From contig NZ_CP038439.1 of NCBI RefSeq assembly GCF_004683865.2, forward strand, positions 2,358,001 through 2,422,000: a stretch of DNA of 64,000 bases. The letters are read 5' to 3'. The position numbers and the translations under genes are program-made. The DNA comes from Paracoccus liaowanqingii. GTDB taxonomy: Bacteria; Pseudomonadota; Alphaproteobacteria; Rhodobacterales; Rhodobacteraceae. Positions 20,916-33,992 of this stretch are shown here, one piece after another (position 1 is the stretch's first letter; each line of letters starts with the position of its first letter). The notes below the pieces were generated by a model. The model did not search any database. It was not told the DNA's origin and worked only from the letters and a program-made list of their open reading frames with translations.

Positions 20916-22078
20916 CAGCGGCCCCGGCGCAGGATTTCGGCGAACTCGCCCCGCGGCCGCGTGCGGGTCAGCGCCAGCAGCATCCCCACCGCGATGCCCG
21001 AGGCGATGACCGATGAGCCGCCATAGCTGACGAAGGGCAGCGTCATGCCCTTGGCCGGCAGCAGCCGCACCGCGACGCCCATGTTGATCAGCGCCTGCAC
21101 GCCGAAGGCGCAGGCCAGGCCCGTGCCCGCGATCCGCGCGAAGGGATCGCGTTCGCGCACCAGCCGCAGCAGCGAGCGCAGGACGATGGTCATGTAGAGA
21201 AGGATGATCGTCAGCACCATGACGAAGCCGTATTCCTCGGCCGCGACGGCGATGATGAAGTCGGTATGCGCGTCGGGCAGCGACCATTTCACCTGCCCCT
21301 CGCCCACGCCGACGCCGAAGAAGCGGCCCTCCTGAATGGCGTTGGTGGCGAAGTAGATCTGGGTGTTGGCGTCGATCTCGGACGACAGGAAGCTGTTGAT
21401 GCGGCGGGCGAAATGTTCCGAGGCGTTATAGGCGAAGAGGCCGCCCAGGCCCGCCATGCCGGCCACGGCGACCATCAGGATCACCGGCGATCCGGCGACG
21501 AAATACATCACCAGCCAGGAGAAGAGGACCAGCGAGGCCTGCCCGAAATCGGGCTGCAGCGCCAGAAGCACCACGATGACCATCGCCGCGATGAAGGAAT
21601 AGAGCTTGCCCGGCGGCCCGCCCACCTCTTGCGCCGAGGCCATGAACCACGCGCAGAGCGCCACGAAGCCGGGCTTGAGGAACTCGGAGGGCTGGATCGA
21701 GACGAAGCCCAGGGACAGCCAGCGCGTGGCCCCCTTGCCGAAATCGGTGCCGACGAACGGCAGGGCCAGGATCAGCAGGAACGAGATCGCGAATCCCAGC
21801 ACGCCGATGCGGCGGATCTGGCGCGGCGGCAGCATCGAGACGATCAGCATGACCAGAAGACCCAGGGCCCCGAACACCGCCTGCCGCTGCACGTAGTAGA
21901 ATCGCGGCAGGTTGTTCTTTTCCGCCAGGGGCACCGAGGCGGCCAGCCCCAGCAGAAGCCCGATGGCGAACAGCCCCAGCACGCAGGCCAGGGCCCATTT
22001 GTCCAGGGTCCGCCACCAGCGGGGAAGAATCGGGTCGCCTGCGCGCACGGGCGCGGCGCCGAACACCATCTCGGTCAT
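20915..22078 (-). CDS. ftsW: Peptidoglycan glycosyltransferase FtsW
   Basis: 387 residues, SEDS family, about ten transmembrane helices. Polymerises lipid II at the septum with its partner penicillin-binding protein. Signatures: [25 protein letters not shown] segment near 135-155 and FVSYGGSS near the C-terminus. It heads the visible run of the minus-strand cluster; mraY and murD, which often lie upstream, are absent. The 160 bases upstream to ccdA hold no gene I can see. Confidence 0.97.
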   Translation of the reverse strand: MTEMVFGAAPVRAGDPILPRWWRTLDKWALACVLGLFAIGLLLGLAASVPLAEKNNLPRFYYVQRQAVFGALGLLVMLIVSMLPPRQIRRIGVLGFAISFLLILALPFVGTDFGKGATRWLSLGFVSIQPSEFLKPGFVALCAWFMASAQEVGGPPGKLYSFIAAMVIVVLLALQPDFGQASLVLFSWLVMYFVAGSPVILMVAVAGMAGLGGLFAYNASEHFARRINSFLSSEIDANTQIYFATNAIQEGRFFGVGVGEGQVKWSLPDAHTDFIIAVAAEEYGFVMVLTIILLYMTIVLRSLLRLVRERDPFARIAGTGLACAFGVQALINMGVAVRLLPAKGMTLPFVSYGGSSVIASGIAVGMLLALTRTRPRGEFAEILRRGR

Positions 22079-22238
22079 GGGAATACCGCCGTCACTGCCT
22101 CTACCTGTCCGGTTTTCCCGGATCTGCCGTCAAGAATAGCGCGATTGTGGCCTTGGCGCTACGCCTAATCCGGATCCGGCAGCGGCATCGTGATTTTCGG
22201 GAACCCGGGGCGCGCGGGCCGCTTCGGAGGCCCCTGCC

Positions 22239-22982
22239 CTACCCCAGGGCGGCCAGCGCCGGGAAGGTCTCGAGCAGCCAGAAGCTGAGCGCCGAGAAGG
22301 CGCCGGTCAGCAGCATCAGCCCCACGATCACCAGAAGCGCGCCCATCACCCGCTCGATCGTCTTCAGCCAGGGCTTGATGCGGTTCATGAAGCCGATGGC
22401 GCGGTTGATGAAGATCGCCGCCAGCAGGAAGGGGATGCCGAGGCCAAGGGCATAGACGGCCAGCAGCGCGGTGCCGCGCGACAGCTCTCCGCCGGTGGCG
22501 GCCAGCGACAGGATCATGCCCAGCTGCGGGCCGATGCAGGGCGTCCAGCCGAAGGCGAAGGCCAGGCCCAGCACATAGGCGCCGAAGGCCCCGCCGCCCT
22601 GCTGCCCCGCCTCCAGCCGCGCCTCGTGATCGAGGAAGGGGATGCGGATGACATGCAGGAAATGCAGGCCCATGATGATCACCATGCCCCCCGCGACCCG
22701 GGCCAGGATGTCCTGGTATTGCAGGAAGGCCCGCCCGAAGGCCGAGGCCGCGACCCCCATGACCAGGAACACCGTCGAGAGGCCCATGACGAAGAACAGC
22801 GCCGGCAGGACCGCGCTGCGTTCGCCGGTCTTGAGCCCGTTCACGCCCACCCCGGTCATGTAGGCCAGATAGGGCGGCACGATCGGCAGCACGCAGGGCG
22901 AGAGGAAGGACAGAAGCCCCGCCAGCAGCGCCACGAAGGCGGCGGGCAGAAAGGCGGCGGTGGCAAGCTCGATTCCCAACAT
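22239..22982 (-). CDS. ccdA: Cytochrome c biogenesis protein CcdA (DsbD-like)
   Basis: 247 residues from the ATG at 22982, with AAGGTG upstream; an in-frame GTG three codons earlier is possible. Six-helix thiol-reductant transporter that moves electrons from thioredoxin across the membrane. The two active cysteines are visible: Cys30 in LSPCVLPIVPPYL and Cys149 in GWTPCIGPQ. It would supply reductant to CcmG, encoded 13 kb away. Confidence 0.94.
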   Translation of the reverse strand: MLGIELATAAFLPAAFVALLAGLLSFLSPCVLPIVPPYLAYMTGVGVNGLKTGERSAVLPALFFVMGLSTVFLVMGVAASAFGRAFLQYQDILARVAGGMVIIMGLHFLHVIRIPFLDHEARLEAGQQGGGAFGAYVLGLAFAFGWTPCIGPQLGMILSLAATGGELSRGTALLAVYALGLGIPFLLAAIFINRAIGFMNRIKPWLKTIERVMGALLVIVGLMLLTGAFSALSFWLLETFPALAALG

Positions 22983-23138
22983 GGGGGGCACCTTAGCCGC
23001 TGGCGCCGTGAAGGACAGGGGTCATGGCGTCACGCCTTCGTGGGAGGGGGCGGCGCGGCGTCACGTCCGATGGGGGACAGGGCGGTGCCGGCGCGGGACC
23101 GCGGGCCCCTCCGCGAAGGGAGGGCCGCGGCGCAGCGC

Positions 23139-23168
23139 AAAGGGCGCGGTGTTGCCACCGCGCCCTTT
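23139..23168 (-). terminator. Terminator-like hairpin after rne
   Basis: A perfect 12-pair stem, AAAGGGCGCGGT (23139-23150) with ACCGCGCCCTTT (23157-23168), and a six-base loop, 40 bases past the rne stop. On the minus strand the stem ends in TTT but no longer T-run follows. Confidence 0.65.
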
Positions 23169-23207
23169 CGTCACCGGGCCGCCGGGGCCCGGGTCATGGG
23201 ACTGGCC

Positions 23208-25949
23208 TCAGCTGCCCGACCACCAGCCGCGGCGCTTGGACTGCGGGGCGCTGTCCTGCGTGGCGGGCTGGGGCTGGTTGGCCGGGGCCGGAGGGGCTGC
23301 CGGTGCCGGGGCCGGAGCGGGCGCCGGGATCGGGGCGGGGGCGACGGCATAGCGGGTGTCGTCGTCCTCCTCGGGTGCCTCGGCCTCGGGCTCCACCGGG
23401 GCGGCGGCGCTTTCGACCATGGCTTCGGCGATGGCCTCGGCCTCGGGGATCGCGTCGGGCGTCAGGGCAGCGACCGGGCTTCCGAAGGGCGTGGCGCCGT
23501 CGGCCTGGGCCGCGCTGCGCATCTGGCTGGCCTCGGGGTCCGAGACGGGGGCGGCCTGATCGGGCAGCGCCTCGGCCCGGCCATCGCGGCCGTCATCCAG
23601 ATCCATCACCTCGGGCAGCGCCTCGGCATCGACCGGCCTGCGCGACCGGCCACGACCGCGCGAGCGGGTGCGGCGGCCGTTCCCGGCGGGCTCGGCCTCG
23701 GCTTCCGCCGGGGCGTCGGCTGCGGGCTCGTCGGATGCGGCATCGGCCATCGCGGGTTCAGCGGCCTCGGTCGCCTGACGCTCGTCGTCGCGGTCGTCGC
23801 GATCCTGGCGTCCGCCGCGACGGCGGCTGCGGCCCGAGCGGGTCGGCGCGGGGCTGTCCTCGGTCTCGGTCTCGACCTCGGCCTCGGAGGTCGCGTCGTC
23901 GGCGCCCTCCTCGTCCTCGTCATCGTCCTGGTCGTCGCCCGAACGCATGTCCTGGCCCTCGGTCTCGGACCGGTCGCCGGACTTGCGGCGGCGACGACGG
24001 CGGCGGCGGCGCGAGCGGCCCTCGCCATCGGCATCGGCATCCCCCTCGGATCCGCGGGCCTCGGGCTCGGCGTCGGACCGGGCGGGGGCCGGCGCGGCCT
24101 CGGCCTCGGGTTCCTCGGCCATGGCCTCGATCGGCTGGTCGATGTCGTCCAGGTCCTCCTCGTCGTCGATGCTGGCCATCAGGTCGGCATTGACGCCCAG
24201 GGGCACCTTGGAGGGCTCGGGCAGGACCCGGGTGGCGGTCTTGAACTTCTCGATCGCGTAGTCGGGCGAGACGAGGGCCGGATCGGCCTCGACGCGCACG
24301 GACATGCCGTAGCGTGCCTCGATGTTCGCCACATGCTCGCGCTTGCCGTTCATCAGGAAGTTGGCCACCGCGATCGGCGCCTTGACCAGGACCTCGCGCG
24401 AGCGCTTGCGCGTGCCCTCGTCCTCGATGGCGCGCAGGATGGTCAGCGCCAGGCTGTCATCGCTGCGAATGAGGCCGGTGCCATGGCAATGCGCGCAGGG
24501 CTGGGTGGTGGATTCCAGCATGCCGGGGCGCAGGCGCTGGCGCGACATCTCCATCAGGCCGAAGCCCGAGATGCGGCCGATCTGGATGCGGGCGCGGTCG
24601 GACTTGAGCTTGTCCTTGATGCGCTTTTCCACCGCCGCGTTGTTGCGGCGTTCGTCCATGTCGATGAAGTCGATGACGATCAGGCCGGCCAGGTCGCGCA
24701 GGCGCAGCTGGCGGGCGACCTCGTCGGCCGCCTCCAGGTTGGTCTTGAGCGCGGTCTCCTCGATCGAGCCTTCCTTGGTGGCGCGGCCCGAGTTCACGTC
24801 GATGGCGACCAGCGCCTCGGTGATGCCGATGACGATGTAGCCGCCCGACTTCAGCTGGACGGTGGGATTGAACATGCCGGCCAGATAGCTTTCGACCTGG
24901 AAGCGCGCGAAGAGCGGCATCTGGTCCTGGTAATGCTTCACGCTGTCCGTGTGGGTCGGCATGATCATCTGCATGAAGTCGCGCGCCGCCTGATAGCCGC
25001 GCTCGCCCTCGACCAGCACCTCGTCGATGTCCTTGGAATAGAGATCGCGGATGTTGCGCTTGATCAGGTCGCCTTCCTCGTAGATCGGCGCGGGCGCGAT
25101 CGAGCGGAAGGTCAGTTCGCGGATCTGTTCCCACAGGCGCAGCAGGTATTCGTAGTCGCGGCGGATCTCGGTCCGGGTGCGCTCGCTGCCGGCGGTGCGG
25201 ATGATCAGGCCCGCGCCCTTCGGCACGTCCAGCTCTCCGGCGATGTCCTTGAGCTTCTTGCGGTCGGCGGCATTGGTGATCTTGCGGGAGATCCCGCCGC
25301 CGCGCGCGGTGTTGGGCATCAGGACGCAGTAGCGGCCCGGCAGCGACAGGTAGGTGGTCAGCGCGGCGCCCTTGTTGCCGCGCTCTTCCTTGACGACCTG
25401 CACCAGCATGATCTGGCGGACCTTCACGACCTCTTGGATCTTGTAGCGGCGGGCGCGGGGCTTCCTGGGGGCGCGGACCTCTTCGGTCAGGTCCTCGTCG
25501 GCCACCGATTCGATCTCGTCGTCCTTGTCGGAAGCGTCCTGGCCCTGGGCCTCGTCGCCGTCCGAGGTCGTCTCGTCATCCTGCTCGGCACGTTCGGCGC
25601 GCTCGGAGCGCGAGCTGCGACGCGAGCGGCCGCGCTCTTCCTCGGCCTCCTGGGCGTCGGCATGGGCGCGTTCCTCGGCCTTGAGGGCCTCGCGGTCGGC
25701 GGCGGGGATCTGGTAATAGTCGGGGTGGATCTCGGCGAAGGCCAGGAATCCGTGGCGGTTTCCGCCGTAATCGATGAAGGCCGCCTGCAGCGAGGGCTCG
25801 ACCCGCGTCACCTTCGCGAGATAGATGTTCCCCGCGATCTGGCGGCGGTTGGCCGTCTCGAAGTCAAATTCCTCGACCTTGGTTCCGTCGACCACGACCA
25901 CCCGAGTTTCCTCGGCATGGGTGGCGTCGATCAGCATTTTCATTGCCAT
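23208..25949 (-). CDS. rne: Ribonuclease E/G
   Basis: 913 residues. Endonuclease for mRNA turnover and rRNA/tRNA processing and scaffold of the degradosome. N-terminal MLIDATHAEETRVVVVDG leads into an S1 domain interrupted by an Arg/Ser/Glu/Asp-rich insertion (roughly 85-175), as known for alphaproteobacterial RNase E. The catalytic part includes VAIDVNSGRAT and DLAGLIVIDFIDMDE; the zinc link is CAHCHGTG. From about residue 560 the tail is disordered, with Arg-rich (RSRRRRRRRRRKSG) and acidic blocks typical of RNA- and protein-binding scaffolds. It has a long upstream leader. Confidence 0.97.
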   Translation of the reverse strand: MAMKMLIDATHAEETRVVVVDGTKVEEFDFETANRRQIAGNIYLAKVTRVEPSLQAAFIDYGGNRHGFLAFAEIHPDYYQIPAADREALKAEERAHADAQEAEEERGRSRRSSRSERAERAEQDDETTSDGDEAQGQDASDKDDEIESVADEDLTEEVRAPRKPRARRYKIQEVVKVRQIMLVQVVKEERGNKGAALTTYLSLPGRYCVLMPNTARGGGISRKITNAADRKKLKDIAGELDVPKGAGLIIRTAGSERTRTEIRRDYEYLLRLWEQIRELTFRSIAPAPIYEEGDLIKRNIRDLYSKDIDEVLVEGERGYQAARDFMQMIMPTHTDSVKHYQDQMPLFARFQVESYLAGMFNPTVQLKSGGYIVIGITEALVAIDVNSGRATKEGSIEETALKTNLEAADEVARQLRLRDLAGLIVIDFIDMDERRNNAAVEKRIKDKLKSDRARIQIGRISGFGLMEMSRQRLRPGMLESTTQPCAHCHGTGLIRSDDSLALTILRAIEDEGTRKRSREVLVKAPIAVANFLMNGKREHVANIEARYGMSVRVEADPALVSPDYAIEKFKTATRVLPEPSKVPLGVNADLMASIDDEEDLDDIDQPIEAMAEEPEAEAAPAPARSDAEPEARGSEGDADADGEGRSRRRRRRRRRKSGDRSETEGQDMRSGDDQDDDEDEEGADDATSEAEVETETEDSPAPTRSGRSRRRGGRQDRDDRDDERQATEAAEPAMADAASDEPAADAPAEAEAEPAGNGRRTRSRGRGRSRRPVDAEALPEVMDLDDGRDGRAEALPDQAAPVSDPEASQMRSAAQADGATPFGSPVAALTPDAIPEAEAIAEAMVESAAAPVEPEAEAPEEDDDTRYAVAPAPIPAPAPAPAPAAPPAPANQPQPATQDSAPQSKRRGWWSGS

Positions 25950-26355
25950 GTTCTTGTCTTTCGCGCAGCCGGATGCCGGGCGGCGCCAGTGACGCCCCCC
26001 GGACCGGTCTGCGGTGTGATGGGGACACGGGCGCGCGACCGGCGACGACGTTCGGACCGGCGGTGCCCGTGGCCCGCCCGTCCTGAAGTCTGCCGTCCAA
26101 AGCGCGCGTCATCGCGTCTGTTCCTTCGAATGACCCGGTGCCGGAGGTCCGGCCGGGCCGCTGTCGGTCTCGCCCCCGGCACGGTCCCGAAAACGGTGGC
26201 GCGGCATGGGGGCGTGTTTTCCGCGAGACGCCCCCGCTGGCCCGGATCGGGGTCGAGGACGTCGCGCTGCGAAACTGTCGGCGCGCGGCAACCCCCGATT
26301 GCGGAGCGGCCTTGCGCATGGGGCCAGCATAGAGGGGGGCTTGGGGAAAATTCAA
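25950..26355 (-). promoter_or_regulatory. rne promoter and long 5' leader
   Basis: The 474-base stretch 25950-26423 contains no convincing gene; frames crossing it overlap the start of rne or lack a family. On the minus strand TTGAAT (26350-26355), 18 bases, TATGCT (26326-26331) is a good sigma-70-type promoter. It would start transcription near 26319 and give a leader of about 370 bases. In E. coli the similarly long rne leader mediates RNase E self-regulation, so the same is plausible here. Confidence 0.55.
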
Positions 26356-26423
26356 TGCCCAAAACGTCCCCTGCCCGCCCGAGGGCAATTTCCGGCCCGG
26401 TCCGGAGGTGCTAGGGTGGCACG

Positions 26424-27176
26424 ATGTGCAACCTGTATGCCAATACCACCGCGGCCGAGGCGATGCGCCGGCTGTTCAAGGTGACGCCCGATCGCGACCA
26501 TCTGGGCAATGCCGAACCCCGCCCGGCGATCTTTCCCAAGGGCGCGGCCCCCATCCTGCGGCTGGACGGCGACGGCGCGCGGCGGCTGGATGTCAGCCAT
26601 TGGGGGTTCCTGCTGCCGCAGGTCTCCAAGCGCACGGGCCAGCCGATCCAGCCCCGCGCCGTGAACAACGCCCGCGACGACAAGCTGCGGACATCGGCCT
26701 TCTGGCGGTCGGCCTTCCGGGCCCGGCGCTGCCTGATCCCCGCCAGCAGCTTCTGCGAGGCCAAGGGCCGCAGCCCGGCCACCCATGTCTGGTTCGGCGT
26801 CACCGGCGAGGGCGCGCGCCCGCCCTTCGCGCTGGCGGGGATCTGGCAGGATCACGGGGGCGAGGAGGGTGAGCGGCTGCTGGTCAGCTCGATGATCACC
26901 ACGCGGCCCAACGCGCTGGTGGCGACCGTGCATCCCGACCGGATGCCCGCGATCCTGCGGCCCGGCGATTACCAGACCTGGCTTGCGGGCGATCCCGACG
27001 AGGCCTTCGCCCTGATCGAGCCCTATCCCGCCGAGGAGATGGTGATCCACCAACAGGGCGTGGGGCTGAAATCGGATCCGGGTGACGACGGGCCAGGGGA
27101 GCATGGGCCGAAGGAACATGGGCCGGACGATGCCGCGCCGGACGACGACGCCCCGGCGCAGGGGGCATTGTTCTAG
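26424..27176 (+). CDS. SRAP-domain protein (YedK / HMCES family)
   Basis: 250 residues. Members crosslink to abasic sites in single-stranded DNA through the N-terminal cysteine. Cys2 follows Met1 (MCNLYANTT), which fixes the start. The active-site segments NNARDDKLR (about 81-88), RRCLIPASSFCEAKG with Glu112, and VATVHPDRMPAIL with the catalytic His are present. A low-complexity Asp/Gly/Pro/His tail (about 215-250) containing two EHGP units is extra to the fold. Divergent from rne. Confidence 0.93.
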   Translation: MCNLYANTTAAEAMRRLFKVTPDRDHLGNAEPRPAIFPKGAAPILRLDGDGARRLDVSHWGFLLPQVSKRTGQPIQPRAVNNARDDKLRTSAFWRSAFRARRCLIPASSFCEAKGRSPATHVWFGVTGEGARPPFALAGIWQDHGGEEGERLLVSSMITTRPNALVATVHPDRMPAILRPGDYQTWLAGDPDEAFALIEPYPAEEMVIHQQGVGLKSDPGDDGPGEHGPKEHGPDDAAPDDDAPAQGALF

Positions 27177-27288
27177 CCCCGCAGGCCCGTTGCGCGCGCA
27201 ACGTCACGCAGGGGTAACGCTTTCTTCACGGCCCTGTCGCAGCCTGCCGCTATCTCCCGAAGGGACGGGGCGGCGCGGAGGATGCGGG

Positions 27289-28173
27289 ATGCCGGTGATG
27301 GCGGTCAATGCCGAGGATGCCCTGCCCGGGGCGCTGCGCCGGGCCGCCCGAGACCTGCCGCAGGGCGCCCCCATCGTCGTCATGCTGCACGGCTATCGCT
27401 ATTCCCCCCGCCTGCCCGCCCATGATCCGCACCGCCACATCCTGTCGCCCCAGCCCGGGCCGGGCGGCATCTCGTGGCCCACGGCCCTGGGCTTCACCGG
27501 CGATCCCTCCGAGGGGCTGGCCGTGGCCTTCGGATGGGAGGCGCGGGGCCGCCTGCGCGCCGCCTATGACCGGGCGCAGGGCGCGGGCGCGGGCCTGGGC
27601 GCGCTGATCGGCGATCTGTCGGCGCTGGCGGGCCGTCCGGTCGGGCTGATCGGGCATTCCCTGGGCGCGCGGGTGGCGTTGCAGGCGCTGGCCGTGGCCC
27701 CTGCGGGCAGCATCAACCGCATCGTCGCGCTGAACGCCGCCGAGTTCCAGGACGTGGCGCAGGCCGCGCTGGAGCGTCCCGCCGGGCAGGCGGCCGAGAT
27801 CCTCAACGTCACCGCGCGCGAGAACGACCCCTTCGACTTCGGGCTGGAGATGCTGCTGACGGGGGGGCGGCGGCGTGCCCTGGGGGCCGGGCTGGCGCAG
27901 CCGCGGGCCAATTGGGTGGATCTGCAGATCGACGATGCCGCCACGCTGGACGCGCTGGCGGATCTGGGCTTTCCGACCGCGCGGGGGCGGCGGCTGATGT
28001 CGCACTGGACCCCCTATCTGCGCGAGGGGCTGTTCGAGGTCTATCGCGCCGCGCTGTGCCACCCCTGGGCCCTGCCCCTGGGTCTGCTGCGCCACCACCT
28101 GCCGGTGCGCCCGCAGCCGCGCTGGTCGGGGCTGCGGGCCCTGCCCGCGGCGATGCCGGGGCTGCGGGCCTGA
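27289..28173 (+). CDS. Alpha/beta hydrolase-fold protein
   Basis: 294 residues from the ATG at 27289, with GGAGG seven bases upstream; the frame continues back into the previous gene and is not used. Serine-hydrolase fold: IVVMLHGYRYSP (30-40, oxyanion HG) and nucleophile elbow GHSLGAR with Ser124, then a REND-type acidic segment (NVTARENDPFDFGLEML). No signal peptide, so probably cytoplasmic. Substrate unknown. It converges on yciB with only four bases between the stops. Confidence 0.82.
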   Translation: MPVMAVNAEDALPGALRRAARDLPQGAPIVVMLHGYRYSPRLPAHDPHRHILSPQPGPGGISWPTALGFTGDPSEGLAVAFGWEARGRLRAAYDRAQGAGAGLGALIGDLSALAGRPVGLIGHSLGARVALQALAVAPAGSINRIVALNAAEFQDVAQAALERPAGQAAEILNVTARENDPFDFGLEMLLTGGRRRALGAGLAQPRANWVDLQIDDAATLDALADLGFPTARGRRLMSHWTPYLREGLFEVYRAALCHPWALPLGLLRHHLPVRPQPRWSGLRALPAAMPGLRA

Positions 28174-28177
28174 CGCC

Positions 28178-28795
28178 CTAGAGGGGCGCGTCGTCGTCCT
28201 TGGCGGCGGCCTCGGGCAGGGCGTGGTCGCGGTAGAGCCGCGCATTGCCCAGAAGGAAGGCGAACAGCAGGACCGGCAGGCCGAAGGTCTTGAACCAGAC
28301 CCAGGTGCCGTCGGACATGGTGCGCCAGATCACCTCGTTGGCAAGCGCCAGCACCAGGAAGAACACCGCCATGCGCGCGGTCAGCTTGCGCCAGCCATGC
28401 GCGTCCATGGGCAGGGCCTCGCCCAGCACCGCGCCCAGCCAGTTGCGGCGCAGGGCCAGGCTGGCGCCCAGGATGGCCGCGAAGAGCACGTAGATGATGG
28501 TGGGCTTGAGCTTGAAGAAGCGCGGGTCGTTCAGCCAGATCGACAGCCCGCCGAAGACTGTGACCAGCACCAGCGTCGCCACCTGCATGGGCGACAGCTT
28601 GCCGGTCAGTCGCCATTGCACCGCGGTGGCCAGGAACAGCGCCGGGATGAAGGCCAGCGTGGCCAGGATGAAGCCGCCGTAATCGCGGCCCCACATCACC
28701 ACCGTGTCGTCGCGATACAGCATGAAGACCGCGAAGAACACGATCAGCGGGCCGAATTCCAGCGCCGGCTTGACCCAGGGTTTGGTGGTCTCCAT
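28178..28795 (-). CDS. yciB: Inner-membrane septation protein A (YciB / IspZ family)
   Basis: 205 residues from the ATG at 28795; the longer frame upstream is not used. Five to six membrane helices. Family signs: ALEFGPLIVFFAVFMLY near the N-terminus, GGLSIWLNDPRFFKLKPTIIY in the middle, and NEVIWRTMSDGTWVWFKTFG near the end. Intracellular septation protein of poorly defined biochemical role, linked to envelope and division functions in other bacteria. The EamA gene start lies 29 bases from it on the same strand. Confidence 0.93.
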   Translation of the reverse strand: METTKPWVKPALEFGPLIVFFAVFMLYRDDTVVMWGRDYGGFILATLAFIPALFLATAVQWRLTGKLSPMQVATLVLVTVFGGLSIWLNDPRFFKLKPTIIYVLFAAILGASLALRRNWLGAVLGEALPMDAHGWRKLTARMAVFFLVLALANEVIWRTMSDGTWVWFKTFGLPVLLFAFLLGNARLYRDHALPEAAAKDDDAPL

Positions 28796-28824
28796 TCGTC
28801 TGCCTTCCCGTCCGGCCGCCTTGG

Positions 28825-29724
28825 TCAGGCGGCGAATTCCACGATCACCGCGCCTGCCGCGATCAGCGTCATCAGCACCGCGCGGCGCGCGCCCACCTTT
28901 TCGCCCAGGATGACCCAGCCCACAAGGGCCGCGAAGACGGTCGAGGTCTCGCGCAGCACGGCGGCGCGGCCGACCTCGTCCAGGCGGGTGGCCAGCATGA
29001 TCGATCCGAAGCTGGCGAAAGCCACCAGCGCGCCGATCCCCCCGCGCAGCGCCAGGGGGCCGATCTGGTCGCGCGGCAGGCGGATCAGGCTGCGCGCCAT
29101 CCAGAGCGGCATGAAGATCGCGTCCAGCACGAAGAACCACGCTAGGAAGGTGAAGGGATCGGCGGCCTGCCGGATGCCCCAGGCGTCATAGGTGGTGTAG
29201 AGCGCCACCATCGCGCCCGTCGCCACCGCCCAGGCCAGCGCCGGGACCAGCGTGTCGCGCCCGACCTGCAGCTTGCGCAGGCTGTTGACCGCCAGGCCGA
29301 AGATGCTGCCGACCAGCAGGCCCAGCCCCAGCCACTGGACCGTGTTGAACCGCTCGTCGAAGACCAGCATCGCGGCCAGCACCGCGAAGAGCGGCGCCGT
29401 GCCGCGGACCACCGGGTAGACGACGGTGTAGGCGCCGCGCTGATAGGTCAGCGCCTGCGCGACCTTGTAGGCGATGTGGATGATCATGGCGCCCAGCAGC
29501 ACCGGCCAGAGCGCCGGGTCGGGCCAAGGGACCAGGAACAGCGCCACCGGCAGCGCCATCAGCCCGTAGCTGAGATCGATGGCGGCGCGGCTGATCCAGG
29601 GGTCGTGCCGCCCCTTCTGCAGGGCGCCGAAGACCGCATGCAGGAAAGCCGCCGACAGCGCCAGGATCGACGCCAGACGCGCGCCCTCCGCGGTTCCCGA
29701 CAGCTGGATGATCAGATCGCCCAT
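28825..29724 (-). CDS. EamA/DMT-superfamily transporter
   Basis: 299 residues with about ten hydrophobic helices in two repeated halves, the EamA duplication. Conserved-type segments include YPVVRGTAPLFAVLAAMLVFDERF in the first half and RETSTVFAALVGWVILGEKVG in the second. Drug/metabolite exporter superfamily; the substrate cannot be read from sequence. Probably co-transcribed with yciB downstream. Confidence 0.9.
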   Translation of the reverse strand: MGDLIIQLSGTAEGARLASILALSAAFLHAVFGALQKGRHDPWISRAAIDLSYGLMALPVALFLVPWPDPALWPVLLGAMIIHIAYKVAQALTYQRGAYTVVYPVVRGTAPLFAVLAAMLVFDERFNTVQWLGLGLLVGSIFGLAVNSLRKLQVGRDTLVPALAWAVATGAMVALYTTYDAWGIRQAADPFTFLAWFFVLDAIFMPLWMARSLIRLPRDQIGPLALRGGIGALVAFASFGSIMLATRLDEVGRAAVLRETSTVFAALVGWVILGEKVGARRAVLMTLIAAGAVIVEFAA

Positions 29725-29781
29725 CGCCGTCCCATGGCGCAGGCTTGCAGGATGTGCAAGTCCGCAGGAGGTGTCTTCGCC

Positions 29782-30792
<1,011 letters not shown>

Positions 30793-30896
30793 CTGGTGAT
30801 TCCCGTTCCGCTTCACATCGGCGGTGATAGCGGCTGACGGTCCGAAAGACCAAATCAAGGCTTCGTCACCACGGCGCCATCCCGGCCCCGTGCCCC

Positions 30897-30937
30897 TTGA
30901 GCAACAGCGGCGGGTATGGTATGCAATCGCATACAAT
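30897..30937 (+). promoter_or_regulatory. acnA promoter with overlapping inverted-repeat operator
   Basis: TTGAGC (30897-30902), 17 bases, TATGCA (30920-30925) forms a candidate promoter. The palindrome GTATGC-AATC-GCATAC (30919-30934) covers the -10 and the start point, as a repressor site would. A second possible -10, TACAAT, lies at 30932-30937. The leader to the acnA ATG would be about 95 bases. Confidence 0.5.
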
Positions 30938-31026
30938 GATGCGGCGCCATCTTGCATGAACCCCCGCGATGGGGCAACACAAGGCAGACGCCGAACCCAT
31001 CCATTCTTGCAGACAGGGAGGCCTTG

Positions 31027-33804
<2,778 letters not shown>

Positions 33805-33823
33805 TCAGGACCTGTGACGGCGA

Positions 33824-33853
33824 AAGCCCCCGGCACCATGCCGGGGGCTTTTT
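33824..33853 (+). terminator. Intrinsic terminator of acnA
   Basis: A perfect 12-pair stem AAGCCCCCGGCA (33824-33835) and TGCCGGGGGCTT (33839-33850), three-base loop, run of five T (33849-33853). It is 20 bases past the acnA stop. Confidence 0.9.
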
Positions 33854-33871
33854 GCTACGACCAGACAAGAT

Positions 33872-33971
33872 GGATATTTGAGTGAAGAAGAAACAGCGGC
33901 GCGCCTCCCCTTTCTTCTTCATGAAAATATCCGCGGGGGGATCGCGGAACGCGATGGGGGCGGCAGCCCCC
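33872..33971. repeat. Dispersed composite 3'-end element, copy B (inverted pair)
   Basis: A 22-base arm (33872-33893) and its imperfect inverse (33911-33932, three mismatches), containing CTTCTTCATGAAAATATCC, flank a 17-base spacer. They are followed by a stem ATCGC-GGAAC-GCGAT (33941-33955) and a stem GGGGGC-GGCA-GCCCCC (33956-33971). It lies between the convergent genes acnA and ggt, past the acnA terminator. Confidence 0.75.
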
Positions 33972-33992
33972 TGCCCCGTTTGGGCATATGGC

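Noticed and set aside
26109..26388. Small coding frames in the rne leader
   Set aside because: They overlap in several frames, lack ribosome sites and have no family signal; promoter plus leader explains the stretch better.
22626..26414. 1262-codon plus-strand open frame opposite rne
   Set aside because: It mirrors rne in a GC-rich genome. The translation is compositionally biased without a recognisable domain, and the minus-strand RNase E is unmistakable.
33872..33971. CRISPR or transposon-end interpretation of the inverted repeats
   Set aside because: There is no array of direct repeats with unique spacers and no transposase or target duplication. The copies are isolated hairpins at gene ends.
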